IMG/VR virus record: IMGVR_UViG_3300048999_000166 | Span: 1 to 64,000 of that record | Direction: 5' to 3' (one strand) | Origin: a virus | DNA length: 64,000 nucleotides | Shown here: positions 54,308-62,531 of the stretch, piece by piece | Numbering within the stretch: the first letter of the stretch is position 1 | Layout of the letters: each line of letters opens with the position of its first letter | Program-made: the position numbers and the translations under genes | Notes under the pieces: generated by a model | The model's input: only the letters and a program-made list of their open reading frames with translations | Databases searched by the model: none | Told to the model about the DNA's origin: nothing

Positions 54308-57232
54308 ATGGCAAGGCTCGGTCGCGGTTACCCCATTACCCGGTGGATCCACTACAAGGGCATCGCCATCTACAACGCGGCGACGACCCTATCGGCGACC
54401 GCTGGCCTGACCAGCGCCACCTCGGTCACAGAACGTTCGGCGGCGGCGCTCAGCGCTACCGCCGGGCTGACCGCCGCCGCGAAGCTGACGAAGCTCCCGG
54501 CGGCGACCCTGTCGGCGACCACTGGACTCACCAGCGCGACTTCGATCACCGAACGCCCAGCGGCGACGCTGGCGGCGGTCACCTCCCTGACCGCCGCCAC
54601 GAAGCTGACAAAGCTCCCGGGCGCCACCCTGGCGGCGACCGCTGGTCTGACGTCGGTCGCGCACGACACTCAGCGCCCGGTCGCCGCTCTGAGCGCCTCC
54701 ATGGGGCTCACCGCAGCTGCGGTGGTTGGCGTCCCCGCCTTCGCCACCCTATCGGCGCACGGTGGACTGACCAGCGCGGCAGCAATCACCGAACGTCCGG
54801 CGACGGCACTGTCGGGTGCCACCGGTCTGACCGCTGCCGCGAAGCTGACAAAGCTCCCGGCGGCAACGTTGCCGGGCATCACCAGCCTATCCGCGACCGC
54901 GCACGACCTCATCGGAGCTGCCACCAGTCTGTCCGCGTCCGCCGGGCTTACCGCCGGTGCCACGATCATCGTTCGGCCTTCGGTCGTTCCGCTAGCCGCA
55001 ATCACACAGCTGTTCGTGTCGCTGGTGCCGACGCGGCTCGCCGCCGCGGTGCTGTCGGCGAGCACAAGTCTGACCGCTGCCGCGAAGCTGACGGAGTTCC
55101 CGTCGGCCGCATTGCCCGCGGTCACCGCCATGTCGCTGGTGCCGACGGACTTCGGAGCCGCGGCACTGTCGGGTGCCACCGGTCTGACCGCTGCCGCGAA
55201 GCTGACGAAGCTTCCGGCCGCAACGCTCAGCGCTGCTGGAGGACTGTCTTCCGGTGCTCTAGTCGTCGAGCGGTCCGACGGCACGTTGTCGGCCACCACC
55301 GCCCTGTCCGCCGCCGCGGTCACCGCCCGTAACGCCGGTACCGCCACGTTGTCGGCCACTGCAGGGCTGACCTCAGCGGCCCTCTCGGGGCCGAAGGGTA
55401 GCGCGACCCTCACCGCACAGTCGCAAATCAACGTTGGCCCTTACCCGCTGTTCCCGTCCACGTTCCTCTTCCCGAGTGCTTCGCGCTACCCGTCCACTGG
55501 ACCTTGGGACCATGTCTTCCCGACGGCGGCCCTCTCTGCTACCGCGGGATTGACCGCGGCGGCGGCCGGCGGCCATATCAACCTCTCCGCCACCCTGAGC
55601 GCCTCCACGACGCTCACAGCGACCGCGACCCGCGCTCGCCCGGCGAACGCGGTGCTGACCGCTTCCTCGGGGCTGACCTCCACCGCGACAATCAGCTACC
55701 TGCCGAGTGCGACGCTGCACGCGACGGCCGGGCTGACCGTCGCTGCTCGGGACACAACCTTCCCGAGCGCGACCCTGGCCGCCGCTACCACTACCTTGAC
55801 GGCGGCAGCAAAGGTCAACCACTTGCCGGTGACGGCCTTGTCGGCGACGACAGGCTTGACCGCTAGTGCGGCGCGCACCGCGTTGCCCACCGCGATCCTT
55901 GCTGCCCATGGCGGGTTGACTTCGAACGCCTTTGACGTTGTCGAGGCGGCCGCACCGCTGGCCGCGGCCACGCATCTGACCGCACAGGCGCGCGGCACTA
56001 TTCCGGCAGCAGCGGCAGCGATGTCGGCTACCTCGGCGCTCACGGTCTCCGTTCTGGTTGTTCACCGGCCAGCCGCGACCCTGTCCGCCACCGCCGGACT
56101 CGTCTCGGCCGCGCTGGTTGTTGAGCGGCCGTCGGCCACTCTGGCGGCCAGCACGGGGCTCACGTCACAGGTCCACGACACGGAGCTGCCGGCGGCGGCG
56201 CTGCACGCGGTCGGTGGACTGACCGCAGCTGCACGCGACACTCAGCGTCCGTCCGCCACCCTGGCGGCCAACGCTGGGCTGACAGCTCAACGTCCGCGGG
56301 GCACCCTGTTCGTCGCGTCCACGATGACGGCGCACGGCGGCCTCACAGCGGCGGCATTCCTCACTCAGCATCCGTCCGCCGCCTTGACGGTCACCGCCGG
56401 ACTCACCTCGGCGGCGAAGGTTACCCAACGTCCGTCCGCCACCCTGGCGGCGGCCACCGGGCTGACTTCCGCTGCTCACGTCGATGTGCGTCCGATAGCG
56501 ACCCTGGCGGCGAGCACAGCCATCTCGGCCGTTCCTCCCGTTCTCTCTCGGCCGGGAGCCGCGGCGCTGGCGGTGACCGGTGGACTGACGGCGACTCCGG
56601 TGCTTACTAAGCGCCCCTCGGCGGTGCTGTCCGCTACGGCGGGGATGACCTCGGCGGCGCGTGTCACCGAGCTTCCGTCGGCGGTGTTGTCCGCTACCAC
56701 CGGTATGACCTCGGCGGCGTTCGTCACTCAGCGACCCAACGCCACCTTCGCCGCACACACCACGATGGCGACGTCGGCGCGCAACACAGTGCTGCCCTCC
56801 GCTCACTTGGCGGAGAACACCACCTTGACGGCGAGCTGCACGCTCGGCTACCACGTCACGGCCGCCCTCGCGGCCCTCGCGGCGCTACACGCGCAGGCCA
56901 CTCCGGAAACGTTCGTTCGCGCGACGTTCTCGGCTAGCACGAGCCTGAGTGCCACCGAGCACATCACGGTGGTCGTCAGGGCGACCCTGTCCGCGCATAC
57001 GGCCCTATCGGCCGCCGGCAAAGACACCGTCTACTCAGCAGCGGTGCTGCACGCACTCACGGTGCTCGTGGCCACCGCGAGACTGCGTCCCTGGGAGGCC
57101 TTCTCCGGTAGGCCCACTCTCGAAGCGGGAGTGCGGGCCGCACAGGCGATCGCGCTTGGTGCGACTACGGCCGCGCGAGCGGCACCGGTGGCAGGCGTCC
57201 ATTCCGCCGTTCCCACTCCCGTCAGGCGTTAA
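54308..57232 (+). CDS. Giant Ala/Thr-rich repeat protein (tail fibre)
   Basis: A 974-residue protein made almost wholly of short repeats of about 22-24 residues with the pattern 'LSAtaGLTaAakvterPaATL', about 38 copies from residue 20 to 940. The array is broken near 370-400 by a non-repeat patch with aromatic residues (FPSTFLFPSASRYPSTGPWDHV). The regular repeat suggests a stacked beta or alpha/beta solenoid forming a long thin fibre. ATG 54308 behind AAGGGGG. Confidence 0.75.
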   Translation: MARLGRGYPITRWIHYKGIAIYNAATTLSATAGLTSATSVTERSAAALSATAGLTAAAKLTKLPAATLSATTGLTSATSITERPAATLAAVTSLTAATKLTKLPGATLAATAGLTSVAHDTQRPVAALSASMGLTAAAVVGVPAFATLSAHGGLTSAAAITERPATALSGATGLTAAAKLTKLPAATLPGITSLSATAHDLIGAATSLSASAGLTAGATIIVRPSVVPLAAITQLFVSLVPTRLAAAVLSASTSLTAAAKLTEFPSAALPAVTAMSLVPTDFGAAALSGATGLTAAAKLTKLPAATLSAAGGLSSGALVVERSDGTLSATTALSAAAVTARNAGTATLSATAGLTSAALSGPKGSATLTAQSQINVGPYPLFPSTFLFPSASRYPSTGPWDHVFPTAALSATAGLTAAAAGGHINLSATLSASTTLTATATRARPANAVLTASSGLTSTATISYLPSATLHATAGLTVAARDTTFPSATLAAATTTLTAAAKVNHLPVTALSATTGLTASAARTALPTAILAAHGGLTSNAFDVVEAAAPLAAATHLTAQARGTIPAAAAAMSATSALTVSVLVVHRPAATLSATAGLVSAALVVERPSATLAASTGLTSQVHDTELPAAALHAVGGLTAAARDTQRPSATLAANAGLTAQRPRGTLFVASTMTAHGGLTAAAFLTQHPSAALTVTAGLTSAAKVTQRPSATLAAATGLTSAAHVDVRPIATLAASTAISAVPPVLSRPGAAALAVTGGLTATPVLTKRPSAVLSATAGMTSAARVTELPSAVLSATTGMTSAAFVTQRPNATFAAHTTMATSARNTVLPSAHLAENTTLTASCTLGYHVTAALAALAALHAQATPETFVRATFSASTSLSATEHITVVVRATLSAHTALSAAGKDTVYSAAVLHALTVLVATARLRPWEAFSGRPTLEAGVRAAQAIALGATTAARAAPVAGVHSAVPTPVRR

Positions 57233-57244
57233 GGAGAGCCCCGA

Positions 57245-59041
57245 ATGACCTACCCGTTGCCCTCCTGGACGGACGACCCGACGACCTCCGACCCGATCGA
57301 CGCGGAGAATCTCGATCTCTACAACACCGCGATCGATGACCTCGATAGCCGAACGTCGACCATCGAGGCGTCCGGTGCCGTCAACGCGCTGGCCACCGCC
57401 AAGGGCGACATGATCGCGGCGCACGGTGTCAACGACATGGAAACGCTGGCCGTGGGCACCAATGGACAGGTGCTCACCGCCGCGTCGTCCGCGACGCTGG
57501 GCGTGCACTGGGCGGACCCCGCGCCCGGCGGAGTGTCGTCGGTAACCGCCGCTGACACCACGATCCACGTCGACAACACCGACCCGATCAATCCGACGGT
57601 AAAGGTCAATCCGGGGAACCTGACCATCGCGGAGTCGCAGGTCACCAGCCTGACGACCGACCTGGCCGGCAAGCAGGGGCTGAACTCGAACCTCACGACC
57701 ATCGGTGGCCTGACGCCGGGCGCCGGCAACGTGATGGCGGCCGACGGCAGTGGTTGGATTTCGAAGACCTACGCCGCTCTTAAAACAGCGTTGGGGCTGG
57801 TCAAGGCCGACGTTGGACTATCCAACGTCGATAACACCTCCGACGCCACCAAGAACTCGGCCGTCGCCACCCTCACCAACAAAACGCTCACCAGCCCAGT
57901 GATCAACACCCCGACCGGCATCGTCGCCAGCGACGTCGGTGCGCAGCCGGTGGATTCCGACCTCACCGCGATCGCGGCGCTGACTCCCAGCAACGACGAC
58001 ATCGTCCAGCGCAAGGCCGGTGCTTGGACCAACCGCACGATGGCGCAGCTGTCTTCGGATCTGGGCCTAGCGGCGAACTACCAGCCGCTCGACAGCGACC
58101 TGACCGCCCTCGCGGCACTCACTCCCACGAACGATGACATTGTTCAACGTAAGGCGGGAGCGTGGGTCAACCGGAGCATCGCACAGCTGTCCACTGACCT
58201 GGCGTTGTCCACCACCTACCAACCGCTGGACTCCGACCTCACCACCATTGCGGCGCTGACGCCGGGCTCCGGTAACGTGCTGGCGGCGGACGGCGGCGGC
58301 TGGATCAGCAAAACCTATGCTTCACTCAAGACGGCGTTGGTGTTGGTCAAGGCGGACGTCGGGTTGTCCAACGTCGATAACACTTCTGACGCCACGAAGA
58401 ATTCCGCAACCGCCACACTTACCGGCAAGACCCTCACCAGTCCGGTAATCAATAGTCCAACCGGAATAGTGAAGGGCGACGTTGGTCTCGGGAATGTTGA
58501 TAACACTTCTGACGCCACCAAGAATTCCGCAACCGCCACACTCACTAACAAGACCCTCACCAGTCCGGTAATCAATAGTCCAACCGGAATCGTGGCGAGT
58601 GACGTCGGAGCGCAACCGCTCGATGGCGATCTCACCGCGATCGCGGCATTAACTCAGACTTCCGGGTATGTTATCACCAGTAATGGCACGACGTGGACGG
58701 CGGCTGCGCCCACCGCATCGTGGTCCACTTTCGTTGAGACGCTAGCGGACGGTTCCACCCTCTCTCCCGACTGCCAGAATGGCTTGATTAGGGTGGGTTC
58801 ATGCTCTTCATTGAGCCAGAACACTACGCTGAACGCCCCCGCGAACGGATCGGTAGGAGCGACCTATCGGGCGCAAATCACTGCATTCAGCGGTAACTGG
58901 GTCGTTACGTTTTCGGGTTGGTTGGGCACCACGGATAACGCAACATCCTCCATCACCGTCCCGACGGGGAAGACGGCCAGCATCCTCGGGGAGTACTGCG
59001 CGGCCGGGTGGATGTATGGCGGCTATACCTTGCAAGCCTAG
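57245..59041 (+). CDS. Tail fibre with classic phage fibre repeats
   Basis: A 598-residue protein. After an N-terminal domain (YPLPSWTDDPTTSDPIDAENLDLYNTAIDDL) come repeats of two kinds: 'LDSDLTAIAALTPTNDDIVQRKAGAW' and 'GLSNVDNTSDATKNSATATLTNKTLTSPVINSPTG', both widespread in phage and prophage fibre shafts. A C-terminal knob (NTTLNAPANGSVGATYRAQITAFSGNWVVTFSGW) probably trimerises or binds the receptor. Two repeats are nearly identical at DNA level (58376-58468 and 58499-58591). Confidence 0.85.
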   Translation: MTYPLPSWTDDPTTSDPIDAENLDLYNTAIDDLDSRTSTIEASGAVNALATAKGDMIAAHGVNDMETLAVGTNGQVLTAASSATLGVHWADPAPGGVSSVTAADTTIHVDNTDPINPTVKVNPGNLTIAESQVTSLTTDLAGKQGLNSNLTTIGGLTPGAGNVMAADGSGWISKTYAALKTALGLVKADVGLSNVDNTSDATKNSAVATLTNKTLTSPVINTPTGIVASDVGAQPVDSDLTAIAALTPSNDDIVQRKAGAWTNRTMAQLSSDLGLAANYQPLDSDLTALAALTPTNDDIVQRKAGAWVNRSIAQLSTDLALSTTYQPLDSDLTTIAALTPGSGNVLAADGGGWISKTYASLKTALVLVKADVGLSNVDNTSDATKNSATATLTGKTLTSPVINSPTGIVKGDVGLGNVDNTSDATKNSATATLTNKTLTSPVINSPTGIVASDVGAQPLDGDLTAIAALTQTSGYVITSNGTTWTAAAPTASWSTFVETLADGSTLSPDCQNGLIRVGSCSSLSQNTTLNAPANGSVGATYRAQITAFSGNWVVTFSGWLGTTDNATSSITVPTGKTASILGEYCAAGWMYGGYTLQA

Positions 59042-59052
59042 GGGGATCAGTT

Positions 59053-60888
59053 ATGGCAACTCCAGCCGCGACCTTCTGCAATATTGGAGTCGGAGCCGGG
59101 AAGTCTAACTATCAGCTGGACTACAGCACGGCCACTGGCGCTGGGATTACCACCGCGACTCCCTCCACGCTGGCCAGCTCCACCGGTATCAGTAGCATTA
59201 TGTATTCCTCTACTGACGGCAGCGCGATGATGCTGCGCTCGGACGTGGACGTCGATGTGATCGCCACCAACGGCTACCCGCGTTCGGAGTTCCGGGAGCG
59301 TCAGCAGGATGGTTCAACGCTGCGCGCGTTCACCCCGACCAGCGGAGATCACTGGGCCGAGGTGTGGGAGTGTCCCACGCACCTGCCTCCGATCAAGCCC
59401 TCCTACGTCATGCTGCAGATGCACGACAACAACGACGACATCATCGAGATCGCGTTGCAGCGGCGGACGGACTTCGCCACCACCGGCCTGTTGGAAATCG
59501 TCGCTCGGGTTAATGGCTCCAGTCAGGTCCAGATCGGCGTGGATGGCGGCGGTAACCCGGTCTACTACACCTGGCCGAAGCTGGTGACCACACACGTGTG
59601 GGGCACCTGGTACCGACTCAAGATCTACGTGGGAGCCATCCACTCGGGATCCACGGGATATGAGATCAGCTGTAATTCAGTGACCGTCAAGAATACTGAC
59701 AACGTGAACATGCCAGCTATGAACACTTCGGGGGCGAACAGTTACTTCAAATGTGGTATGTATTTGCAAACGAAGTGGACTGGGAGTGGTACCCTAGGTC
59801 TAGAGACAGATCGAAATGAATACGGAGAGGCCGCGTTCCGCGATTTCCGTACTCATCACAATGGAGAAACCGACACTTCGATACAGACACGCGGAACAGA
59901 TACGCCCGATACGGTCTCTAGCGTGGTGTGGGGAGCTAAGGCATCTGGTCACCAGACTACCCCACTGTCGTCGGGAGGTACCGGAATTACGCTTACTCCC
60001 GCGCTCCCCACTGGACTTGTCCTCGGAGATATGGTGTTCTGCATTACTAGGACTAGTCGAGGTATCAATACCACTAGCGCTACGGCTGCCACCTCGGAAG
60101 CTCCCGGGCCACCTACCGCTCCATCGACGCCGAGCATCACCACTGGGTGGACAAAGCTGATCAGCACTCATATGCCTTTTGCGGCGGGGGACACCAATAG
60201 TGCGTATCCTGGTAGCCCCAATCTCCAAGCTCATACGATTCGGTGGCTACTGTTCGGTAAGCCCTGGGTATCGGGGGATACCGCTCCCACTGTGACATAC
60301 GCGGCTGGTAATACTCTTACGGACACCATGACCGCGCACGTGTTTAAGTGTTCCGGGTCTAAATACTCTACAGTGTTCGCGGAGGTAATTGATCAACCAC
60401 CCAATGGCCTCGATCTGTCCAATCCGGCGGACAACAACAACACGATCACCGGCATCAACTATGCAGCCGCGACTAGCACGACCGTGCTCGGCCCCACTGC
60501 TGCCCTGGCCAGTAACGCCGAGGCAGGCTCGCTGGCCATCGCATGTGTCTACCACGAGACCAACACGACCAACACGACTATTGGCGTGGTGACCGGTGGA
60601 TCGGATGGCCTAACGTGGGCCGCGGGGGGCGTCTCGAACACTACTACGGTGACACCGGCTAGCGGGTCCGGGGCGGAGTGCGATGAACCGGCCTTCGCGC
60701 ACGACTGGGCTATCGTCCCCTCCAACGCTGGACAGGCCATCCCGGCCAAGCAGGCCGCAGCGACGATCAGTGGTGACGCGAACAAGCCCTCTACATCGCT
60801 CACCACCCCAGGCAGTGGGTGGGGCGTCCTGTTCACGATCGCGGCAGCTAGGAACCGCCGTAAGTGGATGCGGGCGGCGAGTTACTAG
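59053..60888 (+). CDS. Tail-associated PL7 alginate-lyase-like protein
   Basis: A 611-residue protein from ATG 59053 behind GGGGGATCAG. Residues about 8-285 carry the three PL7 signatures: RSEFRE (77-82), QMH (122-124) and YFKCGMYLQ (231-239), including the expected catalytic His124 and Tyr237 with Gln122 and Arg77. It should cleave uronate-type polysaccharide by beta-elimination at the cell surface. The C-terminal half (about 330-611) shares a domain with the 51854 protein and ends in a basic RRKW tail; it probably attaches the enzyme to the tail. Its stop overlaps that of the convergent gene. Confidence 0.82.
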   Translation: MATPAATFCNIGVGAGKSNYQLDYSTATGAGITTATPSTLASSTGISSIMYSSTDGSAMMLRSDVDVDVIATNGYPRSEFRERQQDGSTLRAFTPTSGDHWAEVWECPTHLPPIKPSYVMLQMHDNNDDIIEIALQRRTDFATTGLLEIVARVNGSSQVQIGVDGGGNPVYYTWPKLVTTHVWGTWYRLKIYVGAIHSGSTGYEISCNSVTVKNTDNVNMPAMNTSGANSYFKCGMYLQTKWTGSGTLGLETDRNEYGEAAFRDFRTHHNGETDTSIQTRGTDTPDTVSSVVWGAKASGHQTTPLSSGGTGITLTPALPTGLVLGDMVFCITRTSRGINTTSATAATSEAPGPPTAPSTPSITTGWTKLISTHMPFAAGDTNSAYPGSPNLQAHTIRWLLFGKPWVSGDTAPTVTYAAGNTLTDTMTAHVFKCSGSKYSTVFAEVIDQPPNGLDLSNPADNNNTITGINYAAATSTTVLGPTAALASNAEAGSLAIACVYHETNTTNTTIGVVTGGSDGLTWAAGGVSNTTTVTPASGSGAECDEPAFAHDWAIVPSNAGQAIPAKQAAATISGDANKPSTSLTTPGSGWGVLFTIAAARNRRKWMRAASY

Positions 60889-61571
60889 TCCGACTCTATC
60901 CACGTGGCCTGTCGTGCGTTCGGGAACATCGATTCGCTCAAGGGTTCCGTCACGAAGAACCCCGCGATAGAGATCCGGTTGGCCCCCTCTACCTTCGTCA
61001 CGAAGTGCAACGCGTCCGCCGCCATGAACACCAGCCGATTGGGCTTGGGGAAGATGAACAACCCATGCCCCGGTGACAACGCGCGCCGCGCCTCCTCTCG
61101 ATCGTCGAGCCACGGAAGGATGTCTCCGCAGGACGGGGTATCGCGATCGAGGACGCAGAGGATGCCTCCCCAGTGCGGGCGCCACTCCGGGTGCGCGAAG
61201 TAGATGTACGACCCGGCCCCGCCTGGCTCGTCCGCGTGCAGGGAGAGACCGCTACCTGGCGGGTACACCCACGGAGCGAAGTTGACGAACTCATGATCGT
61301 CCACCACCGTCTTGAGTAGCTCGTGTTCGTGGGCGGACCCGACAAGCGTGCAGAACCGATCGAGCACGCGCGGTCCGGGCATCGGAGCGCGTTGTCCCGT
61401 CAAGGGGAAGCCATCGTGCGGACGCCACACCTTCGACACGGTCGTCACATGGACATTCTGGAAGGTGCTGGAGCTGATCCAGTTGAACAGCTGGGAAGCG
61501 TAGTCGGCGTCGAACACGTCGTCGAAGACCGCGACCTTGTCGGTGAGCAGCGCGGGCTTATCGAAGTCCAT
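60885..61571 (-). CDS. 2OG-Fe(II) dioxygenase
   Basis: A 228-residue oxygenase of the prolyl-4-hydroxylase type. The iron ligands and 2-oxoglutarate contact are visible: LSLHADEPG with H112 and D114, ADALHFV with H189, and NRISIAGFF with R199. It should hydroxylate a protein, nucleotide or small molecule using 2-oxoglutarate, oxygen and Fe(II). It lies just right of the tail genes on the opposite strand and may modify a virion protein, tRNA or DNA; nothing in the sequence picks one. Confidence 0.88.
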   Translation of the reverse strand: MDFDKPALLTDKVAVFDDVFDADYASQLFNWISSSTFQNVHVTTVSKVWRPHDGFPLTGQRAPMPGPRVLDRFCTLVGSAHEHELLKTVVDDHEFVNFAPWVYPPGSGLSLHADEPGGAGSYIYFAHPEWRPHWGGILCVLDRDTPSCGDILPWLDDREEARRALSPGHGLFIFPKPNRLVFMAADALHFVTKVEGANRISIAGFFVTEPLSESMFPNARQATWIESD

Positions 61572-61580
61572 GTGCTCACT

Positions 61581-61844
61581 CTATCGGCGCTGACCGCAGC
61601 TGCGGCAGCCCTCGAAGTCAGCGGGCCGATGCTTCCACGGCCGGCGCTCCTCGGGGCGCCCCTCCCACACTTCGGCCCAGCGGTGGCGACCGACTCTGCA
61701 CAGGGTCGCGGCCAGGAGCTGATCCTTGCGCCGGTAGGACCACGTCATCTGCAGGTGGTTGCGCGTCCCGCCGTAGAGGCCGCGGCAGTACGCGGACCCG
61801 GGCCAGTGATCGAGCGGGTGGAACTGGGAGAAGTCGAGCTTCAT
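61581..61844 (-). CDS. Hypothetical protein upstream of the dioxygenase
   Basis: An 87-residue basic protein with His, Trp and a final CRSCGQRR. KLDFSQFHPLDHWPGSAYCRGLYGGTRNHLQMTWSYRRKDQ is unlike families I know. It ends 9 bp before the dioxygenase start, so the two are probably co-translated. A partial zinc site may be formed by the Cys residues. Confidence 0.6.
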   Translation of the reverse strand: MKLDFSQFHPLDHWPGSAYCRGLYGGTRNHLQMTWSYRRKDQLLAATLCRVGRHRWAEVWEGRPEERRPWKHRPADFEGCRSCGQRR

Positions 61845-61965
61845 GTGGTTACCCCGTGACGTGGGTCAGCCGGTGAGGTAGTAGTCCAGCCGGGTCCGGA
61901 GATCAGCCCTTCGCCATCGTGGGTGCACCCAGAGAATGACCGCGCAGAGGCGCGCCCGGCTAGCG

Positions 61966-62033
61966 CACGGGCGGAAGGAATCGAACCCTCGCCTGGCGGT
62001 TTTGGAGACCGCCGGCTCGCCATGAGCGCCCAT
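61966..62033 (-). tRNA. tRNA-Trp(CCA), compact D arm
   Basis: Acceptor ATGGGCG/CGCCCGT (one T-G pair), anticodon arm GCGGT-CTCCAAA-ACCGC with anticodon CCA (plus-strand 62003-62005), T arm GAGGG-TTCGATT-CCTTC, discriminator G. Only 14 nt separate the acceptor from the anticodon stem, so the D arm is reduced to CTC/GAG and the usual U8-A9 linker seems missing. Whether it works as a tRNA is uncertain. Confidence 0.65.
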
Positions 62034-62097
62034 CTGGTGACGACAGGGCCCCGACCAGAAGGAGTTTGGGACGCCCCGGTTCGAGGCCCTGTCATCG
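62034..62097 (-). ncRNA. Y-RNA-like bulged hairpin between two tRNAs
   Basis: On the minus strand the ends pair in a 12-bp stem (GATGACAGGGCC with GGCCCTGTCGTC), continue with four pairs, a single bulged A, four more pairs, and a 17-nt loop containing GTCCCAAACTCCTT. The G-U wobbles exist only on the minus strand; on the plus strand they would be A-C mismatches, which favours the minus strand as the transcribed RNA. It lies exactly between tRNA-Met and tRNA-Trp in the same direction as the Ro60-like gene. Ro proteins bind Y RNAs, long stems with a single-base bulge and pyrimidine-rich loop, and bacterial Y RNAs carry tRNA-like parts. The call is an inference from structure and context. Confidence 0.5.
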
Positions 62098-62173
62098 TAG
62101 CGGTTCCGAGATTCGAACTCGGGATCTCAAGGTTATGAGCCTTGCGGGGACGGCCGAACTCCCCTAAACCGCT
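62098..62173 (-). tRNA. tRNA-Met(CAT) or CAU-reading tRNA
   Basis: Perfect acceptor AGCGGTT/AACCGCT, D stem GGGG/CCCC, anticodon arm CAAGG-CTCATAA-CCTTG, T arm CCGAG-TTCGAAT-CTCGG, discriminator A. CCA not encoded. It lacks the GGG/CCC anticodon stem and the 1-72 mismatch of initiator tRNA, so it is elongator Met or a CAU-reading Ile tRNA. Confidence 0.92.
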
Positions 62174-62182
62174 CTGTGCGAC

Positions 62183-62237
62183 ACCCCCGCCAGCTAGCTG
62201 TTCAGCAGGGCCCAGGGGCCCTTTCGCCAGCGGGGGT
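62183..62237 (-). other. Structured spacer downstream of the Ro operon
   Basis: Arms ACCCCCGC (62183-62190) and GCGGGGGT (62230-62237) enclose AGGGCC/GGCCCT and CTG/CAG inner hairpins, a branched fold between the 62256 gene and tRNA-Met. It may be a processing structure or terminator for the Ro transcript. No T-tract follows in the minus direction. Confidence 0.5.
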
Positions 62238-62255
62238 CGCGTCGGTGAGCTTAGC

Positions 62256-62531
62256 TCAAAAGCCGCGCTCGCGCTTCATATCAGCGGTGAGATCGTCGAG
62301 CTTCCGGATGAACTCACCGAGGTCGATGTTGTGCAGGATGTGCGTGGTCCGGGCGGTGGTCTCGTCCTCGTAGACGATGTGCACCTCGATGTCGGAGTAG
62401 GAGCACGTCTCGCAGTAGCCGCCCCAGGTGGTCTCCTGGTCGACGGACAGGACGCGGTCGATGCGCGTGACACCCTGGCGCTCCAGGTAGCGCTTGACTA
62501 CCTCGTAGAACCCCAGGGTGCCCTCGCTCAT
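62256..62531 (-). CDS. Acidic protein encoded right behind the Ro60-like gene
   Basis: A 91-residue protein whose ATG follows the Ro stop with no spacer (TAG ATG). Helix-strand pattern with YCETCSYSDIEVHIVYEDETTARTTHILHNIDLGEFIRKLDD; a CxxC is present. Its direct coupling suggests it works with the Ro-like protein or its RNA. No family recognised. Confidence 0.7.
   Translation of the reverse strand: MSEGTLGFYEVVKRYLERQGVTRIDRVLSVDQETTWGGYCETCSYSDIEVHIVYEDETTARTTHILHNIDLGEFIRKLDDLTADMKRERGF

Noticed and set aside
62043-62093. Rightward tRNA suggested by GGTTCGAGG next to a matching 7-bp end stem
   Set aside because: The T stem does not pair (three of five pairs fail or are weak) and there is no D or anticodon arm; the minus-strand long hairpin explains the sequence better.
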